Assembly: GCA_029007295.1 (NCBI GenBank)
Contig: JAQXHN010000020.1
Span: forward strand, 1-42,444
DNA from: Clostridia bacterium
Lineage (GTDB): Bacteria > Bacillota > Clostridia > Oscillospirales > CAG-272
Length of the DNA: 42,444 bases
Direction of reading: 5' to 3'
Position numbers and translations under genes: made by a program. This document shows positions 16,881-25,043 of the stretch, one piece after another (position 1 is the first letter of the stretch; every line of letters starts with the position of its first letter). The notes beneath the pieces were generated by a model that was given only the letters and a program-made list of their open reading frames with translations, was not told the origin of the DNA and ran no database searches.

Positions 16881-17744
16881 ATGATGAAATTTGAATTTGA
16901 AAATCCCGATTTACACATTCATTCCTCTTTTTCCGATGGCTCTGATTCCCCAAAGGAGCTGCTTGATAATATTAGAAAATCAAAAATTGATATTTTTGCT
17001 TTGACAGATCACGATTCATATCTCGGTTGTGATGAGGTAAGGAAATATTTAAGAGCAGACGACCCTTTTTTTATTTCGGGCGTTGAGCTGTCATGTAAGG
17101 ATGACATGGGAAAATACCATATTCTCGGATACGGTTATGACGTAAACAAACCGGCTGTTGTCCAAGCAATAAACAAAACTCATAAAATGAGGATGGAAAA
17201 AGCTGAGAACAGATTAGTATTTTTATCTAAAGAATACGGCTTTATATTTAATGATGCCGACAAAGAATATTTATTATCCCTGAAAAATCCGGGAAAGCCT
17301 CACTTTGCGGAAATGATGCTTAAATACGGATATATTGAAAAAAAAGAGCAGGGCTTTGAGATTTTGTCTCATTATCGCGGAAATGAAGGAGGCTTGTCAG
17401 CTGAGGAGGCTATTGACGCAATTCTCGCTTCAAACGGTATACCGGTACTTGCCCACGGTATTTTAGGAGACGGTTCAAAGCAATTATCTAAAGAAAAAAT
17501 ATCATGCGTTGTTTCAAAATTTAAAAAATTCGGATTAATGGGTCTTGAATGCTATTATTCGGGATATTCCGAGGAGCAAGAGTCCATAATGATCGAGCTT
17601 TCTGAAAAAAATAATTTACTTATAACCGCCGGCAGCGATTATCACGGCAGTAAAAAAACGGTAAAATTAGGCGATACTCATAATCCGGATAAAGAAAAAA
17701 TGAAAAAATTTTATAAAGCTGTAACGCTTATTGCCAACGAATAG
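16881..17744 (+). CDS. PHP-domain phosphoesterase
   Basis: The 287-residue protein is a polymerase-and-histidinol-phosphatase (PHP) domain enzyme of the TrpH/YciV type, metal-dependent phosphatases or nucleases acting on nucleoside 3',5'-bisphosphates or short RNA ends. Metal ligands are visible: His12 and His14 (DLHIHSSFSDGS), Asp19, Asp43, His44 (LTDHD), Glu69, His80, a His in PVLAHGILG, and Asp253 and His255 (AGSDYHG). ATG codons occur at 16881 and 16884; the ribosome site is weak either way. It is a single-gene unit with its own promoter. Cytosolic; the exact substrate is not certain. Confidence 0.88.
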   Translation: MMKFEFENPDLHIHSSFSDGSDSPKELLDNIRKSKIDIFALTDHDSYLGCDEVRKYLRADDPFFISGVELSCKDDMGKYHILGYGYDVNKPAVVQAINKTHKMRMEKAENRLVFLSKEYGFIFNDADKEYLLSLKNPGKPHFAEMMLKYGYIEKKEQGFEILSHYRGNEGGLSAEEAIDAILASNGIPVLAHGILGDGSKQLSKEKISCVVSKFKKFGLMGLECYYSGYSEEQESIMIELSEKNNLLITAGSDYHGSKKTVKLGDTHNPDKEKMKKFYKAVTLIANE

Positions 17745-17798
17745 TTTAGCTGTTTATTTTAATAAAGTGTTAATTTGAAAACAATCCTTGACAATCAC

Positions 17799-17827
17799 TT
17801 GACAAACTACAATGATTTGTGTAAAAT
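17799..17827 (+). promoter_or_regulatory. Promoter of the aromatic amino-acid operon
   Basis: TTGACA (17799-17804), 17-base spacer, TAAAAT (17822-17827). Another TTGACA at 17788 has no matching -10 box. The start near 17834 places the leader peptide ATG about 24 bases into the message. Confidence 0.85.
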
Positions 17828-17857
17828 AATTACATGTTTTATTTGGCAGGTAATATT

Positions 17858-17953
17858 ATGAAGCTTTCAAGACGATTTTTTACATATTCAATTACGGCGT
17901 ATTATTTTTACGGCGTTTTGTTTGGTATGGGAAAATCGGTTATAGAGGCATGA
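17858..17953 (+). CDS. Phe/Tyr-rich leader peptide of the aromatic operon
   Basis: A 31-residue open reading frame with its own ribosome site (GGCAGG, 17845-17850). It contains four Phe (7, 8, 17, 22) and four Tyr (10, 15, 16, 18) and no Trp; the core reads FFTYSITAYYFYGVLF. The Tyr-Tyr-Phe-Tyr run is encoded at 17900-17911. A terminator hairpin follows (17975-18015) and then pheA. This is the arrangement of a classical attenuator: when charged tRNA-Phe or tRNA-Tyr is scarce the ribosome stalls in the run. The bases 17928-17939, left free by a ribosome stalled there, can pair with 17984-17995 in the terminator over 11 of 12 positions. The composition, position and downstream genes agree; function is inferred. 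Confidence 0.75.
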   Translation: MKLSRRFFTYSITAYYFYGVLFGMGKSVIEA

Positions 17954-17974
17954 TTGAATTATAATAGTTCTTTC

Positions 17975-18015
17975 AAGGTCTTTCCGGCTTTCTCGGGAAG
18001 ACCCTTATTTTATTT
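17975..18015 (+). terminator. Attenuator terminator ahead of pheA
   Basis: AAGGTCTTTCC (17975-17985) pairs with GGGAAGACCCTT (17995-18006), 11 base pairs with one G-U pair and a bulged C, then ATTTTATTT. It lies between the leader peptide stop and the pheA ribosome site, where it can only serve as a conditional terminator. The loop GGCTTTCTC and inner arm can instead pair with leader bases 17928-17939. Confidence 0.78.
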
Positions 18016-18029
18016 ACGGAGAGTAAATT

Positions 18030-19157
18030 ATGGAAACAACGGATATTAAAAAACTAAGGGAAGAAATTGACAGAATTGACGCCGAAATGGTTTCGCTTTT
18101 TGAGAAAAGAATGGAAATAGTAAACGAAGTATGTAAATATAAAATCAAACACGGAATCGCAACTCTCGATAAATCAAGAGAGGATTCGGTAATCGAAAAA
18201 GGTATTTCCAATCTAAAAAACAAAGAAATGGCGCCTTACTACATTGAATTTCAAAAAAATGTAATGGCTGTTTCGAGAAAATATCAAAATATCAATCAAG
18301 GGAAAATAAACGTTGCATACAGCGGAGTAAAGGGCGCTTTTGCCGAAAGTGCAGTCAAGCATATATTTCCCAATTGCTCACCCAAGTCCTATAAAGGCTT
18401 TAAATCAAGCTGGGATTCGGTTGTCAGGGGTGAATGTCAATCCTGCGTATTGCCCCTTGAAAACAGCACAAACGGCGATGTGGGACAGGTTTTGGATCTT
18501 ATGTATTTTTCTTCTCCGCTTTATCTTAAATCCGTAATAGAAATGCCTATCATTCATTGTTTGTTAGGTGTAAGGGGAGCTGCGCTCAACGATATTAAGG
18601 CTGTTTACAGTCACGAACAGGCACTCGGTCAATGCAGAGAATATCTCGAATCAAAAGGAATCGAAGGAATAAGCTGTGAAAATACTGCCGTAGGAGCGAT
18701 GACCGTTGCGGAGGCAAACGATAAATCCTTCGGCGCCGTCGGAAGCGTAGAGAACGCAGAGCTTTACTGTCTTGATATTTTAGATACTCATATAAATAAG
18801 GGCGAGGGCAACACGACGAGATTCGGTTTGTTCACCCCGGTATTGACAAGCTCATTTTCCGACGAAAAAGATATAAGCTCCGTTTTAATGTTTCAGGTTT
18901 CAAACACGGCGGGTGCGCTTGCAAAGGCGGTTAATATCATAGGCCTTTTCGGATATAATATGAAAGCATTACATTCAAGACCGTGCAAGGGATGGGGTTT
19001 TAGCTATTATTTTTATGCTGAGCTTGACGGAAATATTATGTCCGAAAACGGTATACAGATGCAAAAAACTCTTTTAAGCTGCTGCGAAGGTATTCGCGTC
19101 GGGGGCGTATTTAAGACCGAGCAGTATAACGGATACATCGGCGAGGTTAATATATGA
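18030..19157 (+). CDS. pheA: Bifunctional chorismate mutase/prephenate dehydratase (P-protein)
   Basis: The 375-residue protein has an AroQ-type chorismate mutase at residues 1-90 (LREEIDRIDAEMVSLFEKR), a prephenate dehydratase domain (GAFAESA at 102-108, PLENST at 142-147, NTTRF at 261-265), and a C-terminal ACT domain from about 284. It converts chorismate through prephenate to phenylpyruvate for Phe. The ACT domain, with HSRP at 315-318 in place of the usual ESRP, is where Phe feedback is normally exerted. GGAGAG precedes the ATG. It is the first structural gene after the leader attenuator, and its TGA overlaps the ATG of aroB. Confidence 0.96.
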   Translation: METTDIKKLREEIDRIDAEMVSLFEKRMEIVNEVCKYKIKHGIATLDKSREDSVIEKGISNLKNKEMAPYYIEFQKNVMAVSRKYQNINQGKINVAYSGVKGAFAESAVKHIFPNCSPKSYKGFKSSWDSVVRGECQSCVLPLENSTNGDVGQVLDLMYFSSPLYLKSVIEMPIIHCLLGVRGAALNDIKAVYSHEQALGQCREYLESKGIEGISCENTAVGAMTVAEANDKSFGAVGSVENAELYCLDILDTHINKGEGNTTRFGLFTPVLTSSFSDEKDISSVLMFQVSNTAGALAKAVNIIGLFGYNMKALHSRPCKGWGFSYYFYAELDGNIMSENGIQMQKTLLSCCEGIRVGGVFKTEQYNGYIGEVNI

Positions 19158-20167
19158 GAAAAATAGATTTAAATATAGGAAAAGGTTATCCTATTTATAT
19201 CGGAAAAGATTTATTGAAAAATGCAAATAAGTATTTTAATCTTAACCGAAAAGTTCTTGTGGTAACCGATGATAACATTCCTTCGAACTATTCCGACACG
19301 GTTTGCCATAATTCAAAAGAAGCGATAAAGGCGGTAATTCCCAACGGCGAGGAATCCAAATCAATGTCAACCCTCGAAATGCTTCTTTATAAAATGCAGG
19401 AAAATAAATTTACAAGGGGAGACTGCGTCGTGGCGCTTGGCGGAGGAGTAGTCGGAGATCTGTCGGGATTTTGCGCCTCCGTATATATGAGAGGCGTTGA
19501 TTTTTACAATATTCCCACAACGCTACTTTCAATGGTTGACTCATCTGTCGGAGGAAAAACTGCCGTTAATTTTGCCGGATTAAAAAATACGGTCGGCACA
19601 TTCTATCAGCCAAAGGGCGTGTTGTGCGATATTTCGACGCTAAAAACCTTACCGGAAAGACAGCTAAATTGCGGTTTTGCAGAAATCATAAAAATGTCGA
19701 TGACAAATGACAGTGATTTATTTACCTTAATTGAAAATAAATCGAAAAAGGAGCTTTTAGACGATATAGAGAACGTTATATTCCGTTCCGTAATTATAAA
19801 GAAAAGCGTAGTGGAAGAGGACGAAAAAGAGCTCGGACTTAGAAGAGTGCTGAATTTCGGACATACCGTTGGTCATGCAATTGAACAGACAAGCAATTAT
19901 TATCACGGTGAATGCGTAGCACTCGGAATGCTTCCCATGTGCGGCAAAGCCGTAAAAGACAGATTGATACCGGTATTGAAAAAAATTTCATTACCCTTCG
20001 AATATAAAAATGTAAGCGGTGACTTATCCGATTTGATTATACACGATAAAAAGTCTGCAGGAGATAAGATTCATATTATTTTATGCCCGGAAATCGGCTG
20101 TTTTGAAGATAAACTTGTTGATATTAAAGAAATAGAAGCTTTGATAAAGGAGTGTATCGAAAAATGA
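19154..20167 (+). CDS. aroB: 3-dehydroquinate synthase
   Basis: AroB converts DAHP to 3-dehydroquinate with NAD and a divalent metal. At 337 residues it is slightly short but complete. Visible features are GGGVVGDLSGFCAS (nucleotide binding), the PTTLLSMVDSSVGGKTAVN segment, FGHTVGHAIEQ and YHGECVALGM, which include metal-binding His residues. It overlaps pheA and aroC by ATGA junctions at both ends, so translation is coupled. Confidence 0.97.
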   Translation: MRKIDLNIGKGYPIYIGKDLLKNANKYFNLNRKVLVVTDDNIPSNYSDTVCHNSKEAIKAVIPNGEESKSMSTLEMLLYKMQENKFTRGDCVVALGGGVVGDLSGFCASVYMRGVDFYNIPTTLLSMVDSSVGGKTAVNFAGLKNTVGTFYQPKGVLCDISTLKTLPERQLNCGFAEIIKMSMTNDSDLFTLIENKSKKELLDDIENVIFRSVIIKKSVVEEDEKELGLRRVLNFGHTVGHAIEQTSNYYHGECVALGMLPMCGKAVKDRLIPVLKKISLPFEYKNVSGDLSDLIIHDKKSAGDKIHIILCPEIGCFEDKLVDIKEIEALIKECIEK

Positions 20168-21273
20168 AAAATTCATTCGGAAACACGGTGACCGTAACTG
20201 TTTTCGGAGAAAGCCACGGTCCTTTCATAGGTGCGACTCTTGACGGTTTATCTCCCGGAGTTAAAGTCGATGAAGAATATATCAGTAATATAATGCTTCA
20301 GAGAGCACCGTTCGGTACAATCTCAACGCAAAGACATGAAAGCGACAAGGCGGAAATTATCAGCGGTGTATTCAACGGTTATACCGAGGGTACTCCCATT
20401 ACGGTGATTATAAAAAATGAAAATACCGTTTCAAAGGATTATTCTTATCTTAAGCTGATACCCAGACCCGGACATGCCGACTATACGGCAGAAGTAAAAT
20501 ACAATGGCTATCAGGATTACAGGGGCGGAGGACATTTCAGCGGAAGAACCACCTGCGGAATAGCGGCTCTCGGCGCCATTTGCAGAACCGCTTTACTTTT
20601 AAAGGGGATAAAGATAGGAACTCATATCAGTGAGATTCACGGTATCGAGGATAAAGGTTTTTGTGATTTTGAAAGCGACATAGACGCCGTTAACGGTAAA
20701 CAATTTGCGGTTCTTGACGACAGTATCGGAGAAAAGATGCAGGAAGAGATAAATTTTGCAAGACGAAATTCCGACAGCGTCGGCGGTGTGCTTGAAACCG
20801 CAATTATCGGATTGGAAGCAGGCGTAGGCGAGCCGTGGTTCGACAGTATAGAGAGCATGCTGTCTCATGCCTTGTTTGCAATTCCCGGAGTTAAAGGGGT
20901 TTCCTTCGGCGACGGATTTTCATTAGCTTCAATGTACGGAAGCGAAGCGAATGATTCCTTGTTTTATGAAAATGAAAAAGTTAAGTTTCGAACGAACAGT
21001 AACGGGGGAATTAACGGAGGCATATCAAACGGAATGCCGATTACGATTAAAACTGCGGTTAAGCCGACTCCGTCAATTTCAAAAGAACAGGACAGCGTTA
21101 ATCTCGAAACAAAGAAAAATGCTATTCTTACAGTCTCGGGAAGACACGATCCATGCATTGTACATAGGGTTAGAAGTGTTGTAGATGCCTTATGCGCAAT
21201 TACATTGTGCGACTTTTTGGAAACAAAGCACGGCATAAATTATTTTTGCGAGGATAGATATGAGAGAAGTTAA
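20164..21273 (+). CDS. aroC: Chorismate synthase
   Basis: AroC removes phosphate from EPSP to make chorismate, using reduced FMN. The start is the ATG at 20164, which overlaps the aroB stop as ATGA and follows AAGGAG; the in-frame GTG at 20152 is part of that ribosome site and is rejected. The 369-residue protein shows FGESHGPFIGATLDGLSPG, RPGHADYTAEVKY, YRGGGHFSGRTTCG and RHDPCIVHR. It ends 14 bases into aroEK. Confidence 0.97.
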   Translation: MKNSFGNTVTVTVFGESHGPFIGATLDGLSPGVKVDEEYISNIMLQRAPFGTISTQRHESDKAEIISGVFNGYTEGTPITVIIKNENTVSKDYSYLKLIPRPGHADYTAEVKYNGYQDYRGGGHFSGRTTCGIAALGAICRTALLLKGIKIGTHISEIHGIEDKGFCDFESDIDAVNGKQFAVLDDSIGEKMQEEINFARRNSDSVGGVLETAIIGLEAGVGEPWFDSIESMLSHALFAIPGVKGVSFGDGFSLASMYGSEANDSLFYENEKVKFRTNSNGGINGGISNGMPITIKTAVKPTPSISKEQDSVNLETKKNAILTVSGRHDPCIVHRVRSVVDALCAITLCDFLETKHGINYFCEDRYERS

Positions 21274-22537
21274 AATAGGCTGTATCGGGAAAACTCTAAA
21301 GCACAGCTTTTCCAAACAGCTGCATCATTATCTTTCACCGGATTTTGAATACTCTCTTTGGGAATTACCGGATAAACAATCGTTTGACAGCTTTATGATA
21401 AAAAAAGATTTTTCCGGTATTAATGTTACTATTCCGTATAAAAAGGATGTAATTTCTTATCTTGACGGTTTAACGGAAACTGCCGAAAAAATAGGAGCTG
21501 TTAATACTGTTTATATTAAAGACGGCAAATGGTTCGGAGATAATACCGACTATATAGGTATGAAATCTTTAATTAATCGAAATAATATCGATATTTTCGG
21601 AAAAAAAGTCCTTATTCTCGGTACCGGCGGGACTTCAGAAACCGCCCTGTACGTTTGTAGGGATATGGGGGCTAAGGAAGTAAAAAGGGTAAGCCGAACG
21701 CCCTGTGAAAAAGACAAAAACATTATTACCTATGAGACGGCTTACAAGGAATATTCCGACGCAGACGTAATAATAAATTCTACACCGGTCGGAATGTATC
21801 CCAATATTTACAGTACTCCTGTTGATATTTCTGAATTTCCAAATTTATCGGGCGTTGTGGACTGCATATACAACCCTATCAGAACGAATTTGATTCTTGA
21901 CGCACAGGAGAAAAACATTAAAACAGCAAGCGGTCTTTATATGCTTATTAAGCAAGGAGCAGCCGCTTCTGAGATTTTCCTTAACAGACAATATGAAGAG
22001 GATACGGTTAACAGGATATTAAAACAAACCCTTATGAAAAATGACAATATTGTCCTTATCGGTATGCCGGGCTGCGGTAAAACAACGATAGCAAAGAAGC
22101 TGTCCGAAAAATACAATAAGAAATTAATTGATACAGACGAGCTTCTATGTCAAAAATTCAAAACAAGCATAAAGGAATATTTTGATAACCACTCTGAGCT
22201 TGAATTCAGAAGAGAAGAATCCGATTTGATTTGCAATACACTCTCAAAAGAGACCGATTGCGTTATTGCAACCGGCGGAGGAAGCGTTTTAAACAGGGAT
22301 AATGTAAGAGCATTAAAAAGAAACGGTAAGCTGATATATATATCAAAGTCTGTTGATTATCTTGTTTTCAGCGATTCCCGTCCGCTTTCTTCAAACAGAG
22401 AAATGCTGGAGAATTTATATAAAGCTCGACTTCCGATCTATACCGAAGCAGCTGACATTACGGTTTTAGCCGACGGTATGAATTTAAGCGAAGCGGTTAA
22501 TTCCATAAGCAGAAAATACGAGGAAATGTATGAATAA
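21260..22537 (+). CDS. aroE-aroK: Fused shikimate dehydrogenase-shikimate kinase
   Basis: The 425-residue protein joins two pathway enzymes that are usually separate. Residues 1-255 are shikimate dehydrogenase: GKTLKHSFSKQLH substrate site, catalytic Lys61 in NVTIPYKKD and Asp97 in DNTD, NADP-binding GTGGTSETA at 121-129. Residues 262-425 are shikimate kinase: Walker A GMPGCGKTT at 268-276, DTDEL at 291-295, RREESD, ATGGGSVL and SRPLSS. Both sets of key residues are intact, so it should run two consecutive steps, 3-dehydroshikimate to shikimate 3-phosphate. The two halves are in one frame with no stop. It overlaps aroC and aroQ. Confidence 0.95.
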   Translation: MREVKIGCIGKTLKHSFSKQLHHYLSPDFEYSLWELPDKQSFDSFMIKKDFSGINVTIPYKKDVISYLDGLTETAEKIGAVNTVYIKDGKWFGDNTDYIGMKSLINRNNIDIFGKKVLILGTGGTSETALYVCRDMGAKEVKRVSRTPCEKDKNIITYETAYKEYSDADVIINSTPVGMYPNIYSTPVDISEFPNLSGVVDCIYNPIRTNLILDAQEKNIKTASGLYMLIKQGAAASEIFLNRQYEEDTVNRILKQTLMKNDNIVLIGMPGCGKTTIAKKLSEKYNKKLIDTDELLCQKFKTSIKEYFDNHSELEFRREESDLICNTLSKETDCVIATGGGSVLNRDNVRALKRNGKLIYISKSVDYLVFSDSRPLSSNREMLENLYKARLPIYTEAADITVLADGMNLSEAVNSISRKYEEMYE

Positions 22538-22964
22538 AATTAAAAAACTTTTGGTTATTAACGGCCCGAATATAAATATGCTCGGTATTCGTGAACCTGA
22601 AATTTACGGTAATAAATCCTATTCCGATTTAATTGAAATGATACAAAAATATTGTATGGAAAATAATATCGAAGTCAGCTTCTATCACTCGAATCACGAA
22701 GGTGATATTATTGATTGTATTCAAAGCGCCTTTGATAACTATGACGCAATTGTAATAAATCCCGCAGGGTATACTCATACAAGCGTTTCAATAGCAGACG
22801 CCGTAGCAGCGGTAAATATTCCGACGGTTGAGGTTCATATTTCCGATCCCGACAGAAGGGAGGATTTCAGAAAAATAAGCTATATTCGCAAATATTGTGT
22901 AAAAACAATATGCGGTTTAGGATTTGACGGATATATAGAAGCAATAAAATTTCTGAATTCATAA
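22530..22964 (+). CDS. aroQ: Type II 3-dehydroquinate dehydratase
   Basis: The 144-residue protein is a type II dehydroquinase, which forms 3-dehydroshikimate as a dodecamer in most bacteria. The start motif LVINGPNINMLGIREPEIYG contains catalytic Arg21 and Tyr26; NPAGYTHTS gives Asn77 and His83, and EVHISDPDRR gives His103. It overlaps the end of aroEK by 8 bases and is followed two bases later by aroA. Confidence 0.97.
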   Translation: MNKIKKLLVINGPNINMLGIREPEIYGNKSYSDLIEMIQKYCMENNIEVSFYHSNHEGDIIDCIQSAFDNYDAIVINPAGYTHTSVSIADAVAAVNIPTVEVHISDPDRREDFRKISYIRKYCVKTICGLGFDGYIEAIKFLNS

Positions 22965-22966
22965 TT

Positions 22967-24172
22967 ATGGATGTTATTATAGAAAAATCCAAGCCAAGCG
23001 GAAAAATTAAATCGCCAAAATCAAAAAGTCAGATGCACCGGCTTTTAATAGCGTCGTCACTTTGTGACGGAGTCAGTACAATTTCGGGTATTGAAAGAAA
23101 CGACGATGTTGAGGCAACCGTTGGTTGTCTTAAAAAATTCAATGCAGACATAAGTACCGATTATGAACGAGGAATTATTACTGTTCGCGGCTTTAACCCA
23201 ATGCAAAGAGGGAAATGCGAGGTGTTCTGTAATGAAAGCGGTTCTACCTTGAGATTTTTAATTCCGATTGCCGCATTAAGCCCGAATGAATGTATATTTG
23301 ACGGAAAAGAGCGTTTACTTGAGCGTTCTATGGCAATATACGATGAGCTTGGTTTAATAAAACGTAATGATAAAAAAATATACGTTACAAAAACGCTTTC
23401 TCCTGCAAATTATATTATCAAAGGAGATATTTCAAGTCAGTTTATCACGGGTCTTTTATTCGCTTTACCGATTCTCCCGGGCAATAGCACAATTAAAGTA
23501 AAAAAGCCTTTTGAAAGCAGATCTTATGTAGATATGACAATAGATGTAATGGAAAAATTCGGCGTAAAAATCGTTGAAGCCGAGGAAGATTTCTTTTTTA
23601 TCAAAGGCGGTCAAAAATATATAGGCGCAGATACCAAGGTTGAGGGAGATATGTCAGGCATTGCGTTCTTTGAGGCGCTGAATACCATGTACGGCGATGT
23701 TGAGGTTTCTGAAGTTCCCGACAATTCCTTACAGGGAGACAAAGTATTATATGACTGTTTTGAAAAAATCAAAAACGGCACTCCCACGCTGTCTGTTGCT
23801 AACTGTCCGGACCTTGCCCCTATTTTAATGGCGCTTGCGTCTTTCTTTAACGGTTGCGTCTTAACAGATACCAAAAGACTGAAGGATAAGGAATGCGACC
23901 GAGGCGTCGCAATGAAGGAAGAGCTTGAAAAGGTTGGCGGAAAAGTATATTTGGAAGAAAATTCAATTACGGTAAAAAAGGCTGTGCTTAAAGCTCCGGT
24001 CGAGAATATAGAATCTCACAACGACCATAGGATTGTTATGGCTATGGCTGTTCTTCTGACATTTGTCGGCGGAAAAATAAAACAAGCGGAAGCGATAAAT
24101 AAAAGCATGCCGAACTTCTTCTCAAAATTAGAAGCTTTGAAGGTGAAATTATTATATGAATTTAATAAATAA
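22967..24172 (+). CDS. aroA: 3-phosphoshikimate 1-carboxyvinyltransferase (EPSP synthase)
   Basis: EPSP synthase transfers enolpyruvyl from PEP to shikimate 3-phosphate. The 401-residue protein has SPKSKSQMHRLLIAS (Lys20, Ser21, Arg25) in place of the common PGSKS form, NESGSTLRFL (Gly92, Arg96) at the PEP and glyphosate-contact loop, FISGDISSQF-like substrate region (ISSQFITGL) and CPDLAPILMA. These are diverged from the Escherichia enzyme but all expected positions are filled. It starts two bases after aroQ and overlaps tyrA by 17 bases. Confidence 0.96.
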   Translation: MDVIIEKSKPSGKIKSPKSKSQMHRLLIASSLCDGVSTISGIERNDDVEATVGCLKKFNADISTDYERGIITVRGFNPMQRGKCEVFCNESGSTLRFLIPIAALSPNECIFDGKERLLERSMAIYDELGLIKRNDKKIYVTKTLSPANYIIKGDISSQFITGLLFALPILPGNSTIKVKKPFESRSYVDMTIDVMEKFGVKIVEAEEDFFFIKGGQKYIGADTKVEGDMSGIAFFEALNTMYGDVEVSEVPDNSLQGDKVLYDCFEKIKNGTPTLSVANCPDLAPILMALASFFNGCVLTDTKRLKDKECDRGVAMKEELEKVGGKVYLEENSITVKKAVLKAPVENIESHNDHRIVMAMAVLLTFVGGKIKQAEAINKSMPNFFSKLEALKVKLLYEFNK

Positions 24173-25028
24173 AAATAATAAGGTGCTTATAGTCGGGCTG
24201 GGTATGCTCGGAGCAAGCTACGCAAAGGCATTAAAAAAGAACGGCTTTTATATTACTGCGGTTACATTGGATCCCGACGATATTGATTATGCACTTGAAA
24301 AAGGATTTATTGACAGGGGCTACACTATGCCTTTACCGGAAGCAATTTCCGATGCGGACATTGTAATTCTTGCGTTGTATCCCAAGGTTGCAATAGAGTG
24401 GATAGTTAAAAATCAGGATAACCTTAAAAGCGGTGCGTTTATTACCGACGTTACGGGAATTAAAGAAACCGTAGTTAAAAGCATAAACAAAATATTAAGA
24501 CCCGACCTTGAGTTTGTTCCTGCGCACCCAATGGCAGGTAAAGAAGGAAAGGGAATTGTTCAGAGCGACGATGAAATATTTAAATATGCGAATTATATTA
24601 TTACTCCGACTGCCAAAAATACCGAAGAGGGAATAAAAAAATGCGAAGAGCTTGGTAAAATATTGGGATTTGCCAATATCTCGCGATTATCCATTGCGGA
24701 GCACGACAAGGTCATTGCTTTTGTTTCTCAGCTTACTCATTGTATAGCAATAGCCTTAATGGGATGTGATACCTGTAAAAGCAAAAATAATATGGAGAAC
24801 TACACAGGCGACTCATTCAGGGATTTAACAAGGATTGCCAAGATTAACGATTCACTGTGGAGCGAGCTGTTTTCCATGAATAAAAAAGCATTACTTGAGC
24901 AAATGGACGTTTTTGAGGAATCGTTTAATGAATTGCGTAAAATGATTGAAAACGACGACATTGATTCAATGAGAAAGCTTATGAAGAAATCAACCAAAAG
25001 AAGAACAAGATTTGATAAAAAACAATAA
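24156..25028 (+). CDS. tyrA: Prephenate dehydrogenase
   Basis: TyrA oxidises and decarboxylates prephenate to 4-hydroxyphenylpyruvate for Tyr. The 290-residue protein begins with the NAD-binding VLIVGLGMLGASYAKAL, followed by VTGIKETVV, FVPAHPMAGKEGKG with the substrate-contact His, and FVSQLTHCIA. No ACT domain is attached, so feedback by Tyr would need another route, such as the operon attenuator. It overlaps aroA and is 15 bases ahead of aroF. Confidence 0.95.
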   Translation: MNLINKNNKVLIVGLGMLGASYAKALKKNGFYITAVTLDPDDIDYALEKGFIDRGYTMPLPEAISDADIVILALYPKVAIEWIVKNQDNLKSGAFITDVTGIKETVVKSINKILRPDLEFVPAHPMAGKEGKGIVQSDDEIFKYANYIITPTAKNTEEGIKKCEELGKILGFANISRLSIAEHDKVIAFVSQLTHCIAIALMGCDTCKSKNNMENYTGDSFRDLTRIAKINDSLWSELFSMNKKALLEQMDVFEESFNELRKMIENDDIDSMRKLMKKSTKRRTRFDKKQ

Positions 25029-25043
25029 TGAGAGGGAACCGAA

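Noticed and set aside
17834..18029. T-box leader upstream of pheA
   Set aside because: The T-box consensus and specifier stem were looked for and not found; the leader is too short and contains a translated peptide instead.
20152..20166. GTG start for aroC at 20152
   Set aside because: The GTG is part of the AAGGAG ribosome site that serves the ATG at 20164, which also forms an ATGA overlap with aroB.
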